From Ciona intestinalis (lineage: Eukaryota; Chordata; Ascidiacea; Phlebobranchia; Cionidae), in assembly GCF_000224145.3 (NCBI RefSeq), contig NC_020166.2, forward strand, positions 6,867,632-6,931,631: a DNA stretch of 64,000 nucleotides, in the 5' to 3' direction. The position numbers and the translations under genes are program-made. Below, piece by piece: positions 33,611 through 46,702 of the stretch. Each line of letters begins with the position of its first letter. Position 1 is the first letter of the stretch. Under the pieces are notes generated by a model. It saw only the letters and a program-made list of their open reading frames with translations, made no database searches and was not told the DNA's origin.

Positions 33611-36600
33611 ATGTCAAAAGGTGTTTTGAGTAGTCTAAAGTCGTTAAAGTTGCCAACCCACGTTTGGAAGCGCCAGGAAAACGAACCAGAGGATTCCAAT
33701 CAAAGAAAAAAGAAGAAAACCAAAGGTTCCTTTAAGTTCTCATGCTTAGACTTTGTGATAGTAATGAGCTTAATATGAAATATTGAAAAAAAACGCAGCT
33801 TTATCGTTGGTGTAAAACGTAAAAAAATAGTTTATCTGATAATTTTAGTTAAAACAACGACAGAACAGCGAGAATAAAGTACAAAGTAGTTAGGGGCAAA
33901 ATTGTTAATATTTAAAACATGATAAGAAATATGAAATTGTAGGGGAGGGGGAAGATGGGACACCCTTTCATTCTATTTTCTTGTCTCATTTAGTGGTATA
34001 CAAAAAACATTCACAGAATTATACCGTGTCCTCACAACTCCCATAGACCGTTGTTAATTGTTTTAAACACGATTAGGGTATTTAGATATTATGTGCTAAA
34101 GGTCTTTCATCTCCCCCATTCTATAATATGTTCGATCAGTATCCATCTTAGTCTGCAGTACTATACCATCGAAGCATTATCGGCTGAATACAAAGTTTAA
34201 AATAGACCGCAAAACAAAAAGTCACCTGAACACGGCTTGTTTTTGAGTTAAGTAATTATGTTATTCTTTTCAGGAATTCGTAAGTTCATTCCTCATATTC
34301 CAAACATGGGAAACTGGACGTCTGCCCTTCCTGCACGTCACACTCATTATATCGAAAACGAAGAAGAAAATGCCTTAAAAATTATGGCGAAACTGAACGA
34401 ACTAAGAGAAGAAAAATTGCATTGTGACGTCACATTTGGGGACAATGGAGAAAAAGCTGCCCATAAAATAGTTCTCTCCTTCAATCAGAAACTACTTGAC
34501 GTAAGAATAGTTTATTTATAAATTAGAAATCACAATTTTTCGGGTAAAATTATTGTTTTGGTAATCAACACCCAATTTTATAGTTGGCAGCAACGACTGG
34601 CGAAACTATCGCTGTGGAAATTGACAACGGTTCGTTCATGGCTGACACAAATGACGAGAAAGGTTGGTAACATTTAAATTTGATATGCAGTACACCAATT
34701 ACGGGCCATTAAATAACACAGTTCCTAGGAAATCACATTTTATATTGTTTTTACCGCATATTGAATCGGTTACCCCTAACCACAGTGTCTTTGAGGGAAT
34801 TTTATTCGGTGTAGTTTTTTTTTCTGCTGACAAAAAAGTTGTCCCGTGACTATACTGATTAGTCGCTATAGCATTCACGTTGAACAGACTCGTCAAAATG
34901 TAAGACCTAAATACATTAGATATTGGCACAATAAATTTATAGTAGGATGGGGTAATATGGAACATGATTTCATTTTCTTTTGTTGTGCCATTTAGAAGTA
35001 CACAAAGTACCTTTACAGAATTATATATATAACTGCATCCTCATTAGTCTAAAGAAGCGCTGTGCCAAACTATCGGAAATACGATCCAAACATATGGGTT
35101 TTCAGTGCTAACGACGGTTTCCGATCTTACCATATAGTACTTTATCCACAGTGGCAGAACCAGAAGCCGACACGACGGCCACAGATAATGACGTTGTTGT
35201 GGATGATTCGACCGCAAACGCCGAAATTGCAAAAGAAGAAACTCAAACGGAAGTGACGTCAGAGGACTCGCAAAATGACGAAACACAGACTGATGACGTA
35301 GGTTTGGTGTCGCATCTTCAATCAAGTGACGGAGAAACAAAGGAAGACGAAGAGATTGCTACAACACAGGAGAAGGAAAGTACTGAAGTTGTTACAGAGG
35401 AATCCGCCCCAGCTACGTCATCAAGCGATGACGTCATTCCGGCTCCATTATGCGCGGAACTTGTAACAACCATGGAGACCCCGGAATCAGTTGATGAAAA
35501 AAAGGAAAAGACCGAAGAAGAGGAGGTAAAGGAAAAAGAGGAAGAAGTTGCTGTTCCGGAATCAATGACGGATCCGTTTGACGTCATAGTAAACTTTCTA
35601 TATACGTCACATATTGACATCACCAAGCGTAACGTTAGTGCGTTGCGTATTCTTGCTTTGGAATGCGAGTTGAGTGACATCGTAACTGCTTGTGATGAAT
35701 TTGACAAAGTTTTGAGAACCGAGACCGTGAAGTTCGAAAGTAATAAAGAGAAAGACGATACGGCTGCTCAATTTCGATATCGGTAAGTTGTTATTATCAG
35801 TTATTATTTGTTTATGTTTTGAACTATGCAGTCATTTGTAAAAACGAGGTTGCATTTATCCGACTCAGTGGTTAGGGTGCCTTTAACATAGCTTCATCTT
35901 TTATACTCAGATATTCTGACCCAAGCTTACCCAGTAAGATGATGAAACACTTCAACGACCTACGCCATCATAAAAAGTTCGTAGACGTCATCGTGACGTC
36001 ACCATCAAAGAAAATCCGACTGGATTGTCACTCCCTCGTTTTATCCAGCGGAAGCAACTTCTTTGAACCAATCCTCTCGCTAGGTGGCGACGCAGAGTGT
36101 GAGTTTGAAGTTACAGAAGTAAAAGAGGGTGTTCTGGAAGCTCTCGTGTCTTTCATATACACCGGAAAAGTTGGAGTAAACAACCACAATGTATCCAAAC
36201 TCATGCAAGGAAGCGATAGAATGCAGCTCTCTGAGATTATTGAAGGATGTGCTGAGTATTTGGAAACGACAACCAACGCTCACAACTGTGTCCAGCATAG
36301 AAGCATTGCCATTGATTACAAATGTAACAAGCTAAAAGTGAGTATTCATTATCAAAATCAAAGTTGTATTATCTTGATTTTATGACACTCTTGACTGTTG
36401 ATTTTGCTATAAAAACAATCAAGGTGTGAACATGTGTACAAACATGTAGCAAGAATGAGGTTTGTGAAACAGAACACTTGTGTTGCAATTACTGCCGTTG
36501 TGCCTCCACACAAGAATAGATAATTTATATTTTTTTCATGTTGACAATAATGCCTTCTAGTTTGTTTGGTTTGTTCAGAATCAGAAACGAACATTTATAT

Positions 36601-39333
36601 TCCTAGGAAACAGCAATGAGTTGTATAGCGGAGCATTTCTCTCAAGTTTCTAGATCAACAGATTTTCTCTTGCTATCAGTGGGAGGGTTAATTGAGGTCA
36701 TGACCTCGAATGACCTCCACCTTGATGCACCACTATGTGAGGGAGAAATGTCTGTGTTTAACGCAATACGAAGATGGATATCTCATGATGAGGAAAATAG
36801 GAAGACACATGTTGATGAGGTGATATATGTAGTTAGACAACGTATCGCTACATTCTTATTTATTTTTTGGGTGGTTTGTTACAAAAAGAAAATCCCTACT
36901 GCTAACAGCTATTAACGTAGTTAATATAATGTGCATTCTTACCCACTATGTAAAAATGGGTCCCCTAATTGGGTCCCAAACTTAGTTTACTTAAGTGTAG
37001 TGTCCAATTTAATTTACTCTGAAACTTATAGTTACAAGCAGTAAATTAAGGCTGAGACCCAATCATGAAAATCGGGTTTGGGTTAAACAATACATGTGCA
37101 AAAGCAGAGATGCTATCTGTTGTACTGTGATTATTGTAAAGAGCGAAAAAAAATGTATTTAAAACATTTTTATTAATTCTAAGGTCATGTCAGTCGTCCG
37201 ATTTCCTCTGATGAATCAGCAGAAATTAATTGATCATGTGATCAGTGATTTGCTTGTCATGGAAAGTGATGCCTTGTGTGGGTTGGTGACCCGTGTCATC
37301 AGCCAGAAACCATTTCATGCTTTTGACGAACCAGTGTACATGAGAGGAAATGAATACATCATTACACTGGGTGGAAGTAGCCCTGTGTCTGACATTACAA
37401 GTGAAGAACGGGGCTACACAGCAGTTGCTTATAACCAGCATGTCACTGTCTATGATGCAACACACGACCGATTCCATGAGCTCACAACATTGCCAGAAAC
37501 AAGAGCATTACACTGCGCTGTGGCATGTGATCAATATGTTTTTGTGGTGGGAGGATTTGATTCATACTCATGTATTGTTAACAACGTTCATTGCTTTGAT
37601 TTGGCAAGTGGTATATGGGAAGACATGCCTCATTTAAAAGTGAGTTGCTTTGTATTTTATTCGTCCGTTTTAGTTATAAAAGATTTAAACCATATTACTT
37701 AACATACATTATCTGGTAAACATTTGAAACTAGCAATCTTTAACACAACAATATATAAGTTGAGAGATCAATCATGTACAATTTTATATTAGTTTCCCAC
37801 CAAGTTTTTTTTAAATTTTTTTAAAAACTTTTACTTTAATTGCAGATTAAAAGAGCTTGTTTCTCTCTTCATGTTGTGTCAGGCTTTCTGTATGCCGTTG
37901 GAGGCTTGACACCAAACGGTTACACCTCCAGTGTGGAGAGATTGGACAGAAGTAGAAAAACATGGGAGTTGGCTGCTGCCCTTCCTTCAACAAGATACAG
38001 GTAACAATCATTTTTTCACTTGATATACTATAATAATGATAACAGTACCTTTTCATCTTTTGGTTTTATGATTAGGGTAACGAATGTTTAGAAATGTTTT
38101 AAACAAAAAGACAGGATATAGCGACAAAACAACAGTTGTTAAAAAGCGTTTACAGTTAAAAACATATTTACATTTAGTTGGGGGAAAATAAGCATAGTCG
38201 TTACACTTAACAGAGAGACAACTCATTTATGTTTATTTACTATCTATGCTATTAATTAATGTCATTCCAAAAAAACACATAAAATTTGCGAACAAAAAAA
38301 CATTTTTAATTTGTAAAGTAACCAACTGTTTTATGTCCAGACATGCAGGATGTGTTTACAAAGGAGAAGTATTAGTAACTGGTGGGTGTGAGAAACTTGA
38401 CAGTGTTTTGTCATACAATCCTAAAGTAAATGAATGGAAGAAATGCAAACCAATGAATGTTGGTCGCGACTCGCATGTTATGGCTGTGGCCAATGACAAA
38501 GCTTTCGTAATTGGTGAGGGGGCTTATTTAATTTCTTCATAAAACTTTCATAGTGTATGGGTAACTTTTTTCATTACTTTATGATGTATGTAAAGTTTTT
38601 ATTCTATTTGACAGTATATACAAAACTGATGCCAACTCTGCATTGACTTTTCTAACTATTATTCTAACTTTCTTTTTATTTTACCGAAAACTATACGTTC
38701 ATAGTTTTAATGCATTGATTGAGATTCTCGCGCGCACGAAAAACGACAGTCGTTAAACACAGGTGTTCTGTTTCATACACCTCATGCCAGCTTAAGAGTT
38801 ACTAAGTATTTGATTTTGTGGGTGATGTTTTTTCATTGATTGACCTTTTCAGGTGGAGATGGTATTAACTTCTCAATGGAATATTATGATGGGACAAATT
38901 GGAGTCTTATCAACACAGAGATGTCATGCTCAGTTAAGAAGCTATATCTTCCAGGTGTTGCAGTTCTAAATGACACCATCTATATGTTGGGTGGCTGGAA
39001 AGCAGAAAGTAATGCAATAGGAGATGTCAGGTAAAATTTGTGTAATGCTATGAACAGAAATGTTCACTTTTATTTAAAACATTTTGGAGATGGTGTTTAC
39101 GCTAATTGATATATTTGTTTTTTAAGTTTCTTTTTCATTAATTGTTAAATATTTTCTAATAAATAAAGGATTTTGTCACCTAGTGTTATTAAATAACATT
39201 ACTTTTCAGATATTATGACGCAGTTAATGGAAATTTTGTTGAAAGCTCAGAAACATTGCCAATACCACTTGGTTCTGCATCATCATGCACTGTCAGATTT
39301 CCCAAGAATTATTGGAAACGAAAGTTTCATTGA
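33611..39333 (+). CDS. Kelch-like protein with two BTB domains, BACK and kelch repeats
   Basis: Eleven exons: 33611-33725, 34274-34500, 34584-34662, 35152-35782, 35911-36337, 36607-36819, 37184-37639, 37846-38000, 38341-38513, 38853-39030, 39210-39333; in phase, 925 aa, long for a KLHL (usually 550-650). A Lys-rich N-terminus is followed by a first BTB half (LREEKLHCDVTFGDNGEKAAHKIVLS). A Glu/Thr/Asp-rich insert of about 170 aa comes next, and then the rest of that fold (PFDVIVNFLYTSHIDI). A complete second BTB follows (HKKFVDVIV, DCHSLVLSSGS, FIYTGKVGV), then BACK and about five kelch blades with the GG motif (YVFVVGGFD, LYAVGGLTP, VLVTGGCE, IYMLGGWK). BTB-BACK-kelch proteins usually serve as CUL3 ubiquitin-ligase adaptors. 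Two BTBs in one chain are unusual. A closest vertebrate orthologue cannot be named. The exon-1 donor (GTTCCT) is weak, so the N-terminus is the least sure part. Confidence 0.88.
33939..34126 (-). mobile_element. Family-A MITE in KLHL intron 1
   Basis: GTAGGGGAGGGGGAAGATGG and CATCTCCCCCATTCTATAA ends, inverted orientation like the copy at 775. Confidence 0.8.
34937..35050 (-). mobile_element. Family-A MITE fragment in KLHL intron 3
   Basis: TATAGTAGGATGGGGTAATA and the next block match; the other half is missing. Confidence 0.6.
36425..36525 (+). repeat. SINE-like fragment (family S)
   Basis: AGGTTTGTGAAACAGAACAC followed by TGTGTTGCAATTACTGCCGT, like the tails at 38.7 and 44.3 kb. Confidence 0.5.
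38727..38835 (-). repeat. SINE-like fragment (family S), reverse
   Basis: Its complement reads GAGGTGTATGAAACAGAACA and then ACGACTGTCGTTTTTCGTG, the best-kept tail of this family here; it lies in a KLHL intron. Confidence 0.6.
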
Positions 39334-40258
39334 ACTTGAACGATCTTTCCTAGGATTCAGCCAATGATTTAGAATGTAAATGTTGGCATTATGTACCCGT
39401 TAAAAACATTAACTGTACAATTGTTAATAGAATCCTTTACAGTGTTGTTCATATATCTATCTTGCCGACAGGTGTTTAATAGAATGCAAAAGTTAGCATT
39501 ATATATTATAATTTATGTTAAAACAAACACTATGTACATGGAATACTTTGATTAATATATCTTTATACCTATTTAACTGCTATTTTATGCCTTAAGTTTA
39601 TTCTGTGTACAGAACAATTATTTGTGTTGGAAGTATGAGACAAGAAATGTCTCAAGTGTCTTTGACAATGGTTTGTGACGATACTGTATGCCAGAACAAA
39701 ATAAAACTTCATGCTCTTAACATTTGATGTGATTGTCATTTGTATTTGTGTTAATCTAGCTTTAACCCGTATGTGTTAGCGCCACCTGCTATGTTTGAAC
39801 GGATCAATAATAGCGGTATATATTCGTTCTACACTGTGTGAATTGGTGCGTTGGGATTTTGTAATGCTGTCCGTTAGATTTTAGGTGACTGTCTCTTTTA
39901 GCATTATCATTTACGAACTACGGGGAAAAACGTCTGAATCGTGTTAATGTGTTTGCATCACCAAAATAAATGTCCACAGTCTATTCCCGCTCATTGAAAA
40001 ATGGGGTAAAGACTGTAAAGTTGAAGTGTCTGTTGCCTAGCGCTCCAGCCAGTCAAGTTCAGATTACTGAATACTGATATGACTGCGTGCGTACCTCGAA
40101 TTTTATAAAAAAAAACTTCTGTAGTTAGGGGATTACCCTCAAATTAAGCATGACTTTTGTATTACATAATAAAGCATAAGAATTTCTATCGTAGATTACC
40201 AGTTTTAGGGTTTTATATATCTTTTTAGGCTTACTGTTACTAATTAAAGCGGCATAAA
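39334..40258. other. KLHL 3' UTR and ANKMY2 upstream region
   Basis: Contains the KLHL polyadenylation signal and the possible low-copy repeat at 39775-39910. No gene seen. Confidence 0.4.
39700..39705 (+). terminator. Polyadenylation signal of KLHL gene
   Basis: AATAAA 367 bp after the stop, followed within 40 bp by a GT-rich element. Confidence 0.6.
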
Positions 40259-43200
40259 ATGAATGAGGAAAAAGATTTTACAAAAACGCTTTTTGCGTCC
40301 GTCGAAACAGGTAATTTTGCATTGTGTAATGAGACAGTTTTGGCACATTCAATTTCTTGTTGACTACTTGAAACTGATGGAACTGTAAAATTAATTCAAG
40401 TTTGTTATTTAAATTAAAGTTGCATGTTTATTCAGGTAACTTGGACGAAGTTGTGAAATTGTTCGAAAAGGATGAAGCTAAACCAGATGTTTATGACGAA
40501 GTGGGTGTTTTATTGTAATATTTAAATTTCAAAATAATTATTCAAATTTAAAAATAATTAAAAATATTAAAACTTTTTAGCTTGTTTCTGGTATCTTGGT
40601 TAGTCAATGTTGTGTTAAATAAGTATTTATTAATAAAGCTATTTTAAATTTACTAACATATCAGGTTAGAATAATTTTCTGTGCTGAGAATTTATCCTGC
40701 ACAAAAATTTGGGGATTTTTTTAAAATAATGAAAAAAAATTAATTCAAAAGAAAGTTGGAACACGGTTCATTTATAATTATTACTGCTGTAATTAACCTT
40801 AGTAATTTATCGAAAAAATCTGCACAATTCGCAAAAAATATTTTCGGCTGAAAATCTTTAAAAAAAATGTTGACAAGATAGGTTCTTTTGCAAAAAAGCA
40901 AACTTTCCAATCTGGCTACCTTGCTTGGTATTGTATGATCCACTATGATATACTTTGTTATTAATTATTAGAATGGTATGACACCACTGATGCAAGCAGC
41001 ATACAAAGGAAATTATGGAATTTGTCAATTTCTTCTGAAGAAAAAAGCAAATGTGAACGCAACTCATCATGAAAATGATTATACTGCCCTGATGATGGCT
41101 GCTTTATCTGGTATTGTGTTGTGATTTAGTGTGTTTTGTTTAGTTCTGATTTTGTCATTAAGTGTAGCATAGTGGTGTTTTATACATTCCTCACTGGTAA
41201 GTGGTTAAAAATTAAAAATTTGAGAATAAAAAAAATATATTGATTGGTATTAGACTAAGTGATTGGTTAACATATTGTCTAGCCTATTTTATTTCAGTTA
41301 AGTCCTTATCCTTATAGGCTGACAATTTTAACCACGAATTGGGTTGGAGCAATGTCTGTTAAAGTGTCTTGTCCATGACACATATTCAATTAATATAAGC
41401 GTCAAGCATTAAACCGGTAATGTTCGGTTACACAATGACTAAACTACTGTTAACCGAAGGAGAACGTGTGCATAAACCTTTTCAAAATTAAATGGAATTC
41501 TGTTTCTATCACGAAAGCTGAAACCATAATAATTAGTATCTGTCAAAAACTCAAGCCTAATTTGAAAGCATATCAGTTAGTATTTTATTGTCAAGTCTAT
41601 TTTAAATTTTATTTTTGACATGTGATGTATAAGATTACAATTATATAAGACGACCTACGTGCAATTAATAAGTTTGCTAATCCACAGGCAAACAAGATGT
41701 TGTTGAACTTCTGCTTGCTAATGGGGCAAATGCGGATCATCAAAACTCCATCGGAAAACGCGCTTCTGAGTTATCTGCATTTGTTGGTGGGCTTTTATTA
41801 CATTTATGCATGTGTGGTCAGGTGTAATTGATAGGTTGTTTAGGTTTATAAGGTTCTGCCATTTAAATTATGCACGGTGATCAACCAGTTACGTCTTCAA
41901 GCTGTTCAAAGTTTACTAAGTTTTAAAACTTTGTATAGAATATCAAATGATTGATGTTTATACATGGCTGAATAAGACAAGGACAATTAAGTATATATGA
42001 TATAGGGTGCATGTATATATTATATAATATATATTATATACATATTTATTTTCTCAAAACATACTATTTTGCTCTTAAAGGTCAACATGAAATTTCGAGT
42101 TTAATCAAAAATTATTTATCTCTTGATAAACTGGGACCTTACACGAAGGGTCAAGGGGTCAACCCCCCTCGCTTACCACTGGAGGCCGCTGTTCCTTTAC
42201 AAAAAATTGTGATGATGTCAAACCCACATCCAGTGAAGGTAGCCATAGAAATCATATATGTATACATATATTTTTTTAACTGCCATATGTTATTTTATGC
42301 GTTAATATATCAATGCTCATGCTGCCTAAGTTGGTACTGCACTTGTGCAAAACAAATCCAAACACGTTTTTGTTTAAGCACAACAGAAAGTATTATCAGT
42401 CTAAATTCAATGTTGTAGGTGTAATAGACTGTAAACATAATATATATATATATATATATAATTTTTTCAAACTATGTTGGTTCATTTTCATATACAATAT
42501 TCATATAAAAACTATGATAAAAATTATGATAGGTTTATTTAAGGGAGAAAAAGAATGTGTATTAAATATTACAGATAATAACTTCCATCATGGATTGCGA
42601 AATAATCAATAAAGTAGAAGTTCTGAAGAAAATGGAATCTGTTTTATCTGATTTGTGCAGCAAAAGTGTAAGATCTAGGTTGGTATATCTTGTTATGCAT
42701 TATTTACTTTCTGGTATTTGTAACTTGCAGAAAAAGTGTATAATGTATTTGTATGTGCTGTATTTGTGTAAAATTTTGAATATAAAAGTATGTATAGTGT
42801 GAAAAATAAGTAATAAGTCTCTACATATTTTAGATTGATTTTTTTTAGATTGTAATGTTGTATTAATGAATTAAATTAAGTATGTTTCAATGAACATACA
42901 TTTTTGGAACATACATTTTATACTTTTCACTCTACAGAACAGATTACGATGAAATTCTCGCATTAAAGACGCATTACTTGTCCACTGTCCTTGAAATGGT
43001 GATCAATTTCATGAAATCCCACCCCGACAAAAAACTTGACAACCTCGTGAAGCAGTAAGTTGCTGAATAATTTTACAAAAATATCTTTACATTACCATTG
43101 TCCTCATAAAGTCAATTGGTTGAATGACTAACCAGTAATAACTAAGTTTTAACTTTGTGTACCTTTTTTTTTCTAGAATACTTGTGTACCAGTTTCAATT

Positions 43201-44662
43201 GGTGTTATTTTCAGTGTATTTTTCTGATTATTTTTACTTATGTTGTTTTCTATCTGTATTTTAAAAACTGTATGTTTTTAATTACGATATATATTATATT
43301 ACTGGTGTTTCCTCAAGACATAATAGTTTGGTTACTTTTCAGGGTTCTAGTTACAAATGATGCAGGATTTAACATCGCAGTTGAAAAATTAATTCGTAAA
43401 TCATTGCAAGATTTCCGTTACCCTGAGCTCCCATTGCTTCAGTACTTTGTGAAAACTATATCCCCAGTTAAAATGGTAAGATTTCTAACAGCAAAGCTTT
43501 TTTATACATTTGCGGCTAGGAGCTAACTTTGGAATTCTGGTATGGGAATGTTAAAAAATGCAAAAATAGAATGGTGATATGGTCCAATATTAAAATACAT
43601 GGTGTCATATCACCATACTATTTTTGCATTTTTAAACATTCCCTTTTTATTCAATTTTATCTTACCTGTTAAAGGCATTAATTAAGTTAGATAAGAAACA
43701 GCGACAAAATTATTTTTTGTATATTGTTATTAAAATACTTATTTATATGTCCAAACTCATTAACTGAGATTTCACCACATCATTTTTAAGTACTAAAAAC
43801 TAATATGGCACTCTAAGTAGTTAGAAATAACAAAATTCTTAAGTCAAATGTGCGCAAAATATAGTAATGCTGTTTAACATACAGGGTGCAGAACCCACTG
43901 CGATCTCATGTTTGGTAAACATGTTCATTGGAGCACACGCTGCATCTTTGAGATCGGATGTTTGTGATGCTTGTGGTGATACTTCATCGAAATTAAGATG
44001 CAGTGTATGCAAAGAGGTAAATATGATGCTTGCTTTAACCTTTTTGTTACACTACACTTTTACACGTCACAAACACGTGACAACACAGTTTATTTGGGTG
44101 GCGCCATTGCATAGTAGTAACCCATAGGTTACAGATTCAAGGCTTATCGGTGCTACATAGATTCCTGACGGCAATTGCTCCAACCCTGTGGTCACTAATG
44201 GGCTGTCTAAGTTATCAGCCACACGGAAAAAAAATCACCACAAACTTAAATTCGTTGTAATTTGTAAACGACAAGAGGTGTATGAAACAAAACATTTGTG
44301 TAATAACAACTGTCGTTTTGCACCACACAGGATAAAGCAAGGTTTATTCAATCACTCATATGGTTATTTATACTTTTATGGTAAAGGGTTTATGAACTTA
44401 CAATACAGATATTAGCAACATTGTTTCAGTTGTTTGGTACTCAGCACAGCAGAGCTTTAAAATTTAACTTTTAATCTGCCAACTCAATAATATATACAAG
44501 TAAAATACTTGTACATGTAGCAGTACACCTTGGGCATGGAATACATAAATATTAAAAAGTTCATTTTCACAGGCCCTTTACTGCAGCAAAAGATGTCAGA
44601 AATTTCACTGGTTTGTTCATAAGAAGTTTTGTGGAAAGTCAAAACAGTATGAAATATCATAA
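40259..44662 (+). CDS. ANKMY2: Ankyrin repeat and MYND domain protein 2
   Basis: Ten exons: 40259-40310, 40436-40500, 40972-41110, 41688-41786, 42081-42238, 42575-42678, 42938-43054, 43343-43475, 43885-44016, 44573-44662; in phase, 362 aa (human 441). Three ankyrin repeats lie at the N-terminus (NGMTPLMQAAYKGNYGICQF; the next has YTALMMAALSGKQDVVELLL). An alpha-helical middle follows (LVTNDAGFNIAVEKLIRKS), and then a C-terminal MYND zinc finger with Cys pairs in CDACG, CSVCKE, YCSKRCQ and a final HKKFC. In vertebrates ANKMY2 works with FKBP38 and delivers adenylyl cyclases to cilia, affecting Hedgehog signalling; the same job is likely but not shown here. The protein stops just after the MYND finger, so the longer vertebrate tail is missing. 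Confidence 0.9.
41300..41490 (-). repeat. SINE-like fragment (family S), reverse
   Basis: Its complement contains GACAAGACACTTTAACAGAC and GCTCCAACCCA, which are shared with the longer copy at 44.1 kb. In ANKMY2 intron 3. Confidence 0.4.
42439..42460 (+). repeat. (TA)n microsatellite
   Basis: About eleven TA units in ANKMY2 intron 5. Confidence 0.85.
44090..44350 (+). mobile_element. tRNA-like SINE (family S), longest copy
   Basis: The left part resembles a decayed tRNA-type Pol III promoter (TTGCATAGTAG as A-box-like, GGTTACAGATTCAAGGC as B-box-like). The middle holds GCAATTGCTCCAACCCTG. The tail holds GAGGTGTATGAAACAAAACA and ACTGTCGTTTTGCACCA, then an A-rich end. It lies in ANKMY2 intron 9. 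Ciona is known to carry SINEs; identity with a named family is not checked. Confidence 0.6.
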
Positions 44663-46230
44663 ACATTTTGGCAGAGATAAGACTCTATTTTAAAGAATAC
44701 TTGCAACTTATAATACAGAAATATCCCCACTTTTGTACAAGGTTCATTAAACACGGGCATGTGTGTTAAAATGGATTTTGGTTTCTTTTGGTGCAAATTG
44801 TTAATTTTGTAAACTCTTTTTCAGCTTGTTTTTATATCTAAGTTTAATACAGTAATCATATTTATTTAATTAAATTTTCGGTTAGTTTTTTTGGAAATAA
44901 TGTTCAGTGTTTAAATTATCATTCAACAATTAACTAAATCATGAAATGTTTAAACGCCTGTTTTCCACTGCCGTGTATTGCTTTTCAAATTCCCAATATA
45001 AAATTATGTTGTATTTTAATCAACAGTTGGGTTTGTTTTGAATGATAAAGATTAGTCTCACTGTGTTATGGGTTTTTATTTGTATAATTTTAGTGTTGTT
45101 AGTAATTGATTTATAAAGCCGCATACCAGTTTTATAAACCTTAATAATTTGACCAGAAAGTTACAGAATTATAATTCTGTGAACATTAAGTTTCTGGTAA
45201 TGCCCTCAAGACATTTGTGAGGCTTTTCTTGGGATACAATCAATAAGAATCTAAACAAATGAGAATTGCCTAAACATTACATGCATGGTTGTCTGCTGTA
45301 CATGATGTCATGTGCTATCTATACAGTTGAGGTAATTTAACTTTGTCTAACATTGGCCATTGCTTAATGTTAATATGACACATATCTCTGTCAACTTATT
45401 TTTTCACAAAACTTTTTTAATGTTCTATCTATATGGATACAATTGTATTGCAAGGCAAGCAATGGCACCTTAGATTTATGCCACAAAGCTGGTCCATTAT
45501 TACAATACTACCAAAATTGTCTCAACAATTTTGACTTTTTAAAATGCCAAGCTCTGTTATTTGAATTTATTTACAAAACCAGATGCGCAATTTTGAATAC
45601 TGACATTACAGAGGTACGGGAGTGAAACTAGTGTGCAGAAACAGCAGCAACAGTTCAAAAGAAGGCAGATAAACATACAAACAAACCAAAAATAGTTAAA
45701 ACTGATCAGAAAAAGTAAGCCAACGAGATTATTATTATTAGTTGAAATTGATTTACAGAAATCCCAGCAGAATGCAATCATTGTTAAACAGTAGAAACTT
45801 TAAACATTGGAATGTTAAGTTGTAGTTCAAATAATTATTGTGCCATGTGCTATAATGTTACATAGAATTCAGATATGAAGTCAGCATTTAAAATAAAGAC
45901 ATTTTATAACAAGGTAAATGAAAAAATCATTTTTTTGTAATAGTGCAAGATATGAATGTATTATAGTGTAAAAAGCAAGTTTTAAATTAAAAGTACCGTG
46001 ACATTGCTGTGCTAGTTATTTATACTGGCCTGCTTCAGCACAGTTTGTGAAAAACAAAGTGGTGAAATATTTTAACATAACCCGTATGAAAAATAAGATG
46101 GTGGTAATTTATTCAACAATATTAAAGAAGAAGATCAACTGCTTCAAAGAATAATAGAAAGTAGAAAGCTCTACTTGAGTTATACGGTTGCTTTGTTAGT
46201 GTGAGTACAAAACAGTGTTGCGCAACTTAA
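44663..46230. other. Convergent intergenic region, no gene seen
   Basis: Between ANKMY2 and the minus-strand sulfotransferase; AT-rich, with 3' UTRs of both genes probable. Confidence 0.4.
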
Positions 46231-46702
46231 AGTCGCAGTAAAAAATTCATTTAATATAAATGAGAAATTTTACAAAATTGTGTGTATATATGAAGGTAGT
46301 GAAAACACTAATAAACAGTAAACAGCACCAGATAAGTTGCAGTAAAAAATTCATTTAATATAAATGAGAAATTTTACAAAAATTTGTATATGCAGGGGCG
46401 TATACAAGGGAGGGGAGGGGGGTCACGGGGTCCAATGCCCCCCCTTTATTGAATATTATTTTAAAAATAGTTTTTTAAATAGAACCCCTCTTTTTTAAAA
46501 ATAAAGAAGTCATTATTGTAGTTTAAAACCGATCTTACGTGTTAGGTATTCTTATTATTTTCGTTACTATTTATGTCAGTCAGGGTATCTTTTAATTGAG
46601 CATGTTACAATTTATGCGAATCCCCCCCTATTAATTCCTGGATACGTCCCTGTATATGCAGGTAGTGAAAAGAAAATACTAAACAGTAAACAGCACCAGA
46701 TA
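46231..46702 (+). repeat. Tandem duplication of a ~105-bp unit, second copy split by a MITE
   Basis: Unit 1 is 46231-46334. Unit 2 starts at 46335 with the same GCAGTAAAAAATTCATTTAA text and ends at about 46702 with AACAGTAAACAGCACCAGAT. A 258-bp insertion splits unit 2. Confidence 0.85.
46394..46651 (+). mobile_element. hAT-type MITE, 258 bp
   Basis: Terminal inverted repeats AGGGGCGTATACAAGG and GGATACGTCCCT are flanked by an exact 8-bp target-site duplication, GTATATGC (46386-46393 and 46652-46659). Comparison with the uninterrupted unit next door confirms the insertion boundaries. Confidence 0.88.
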
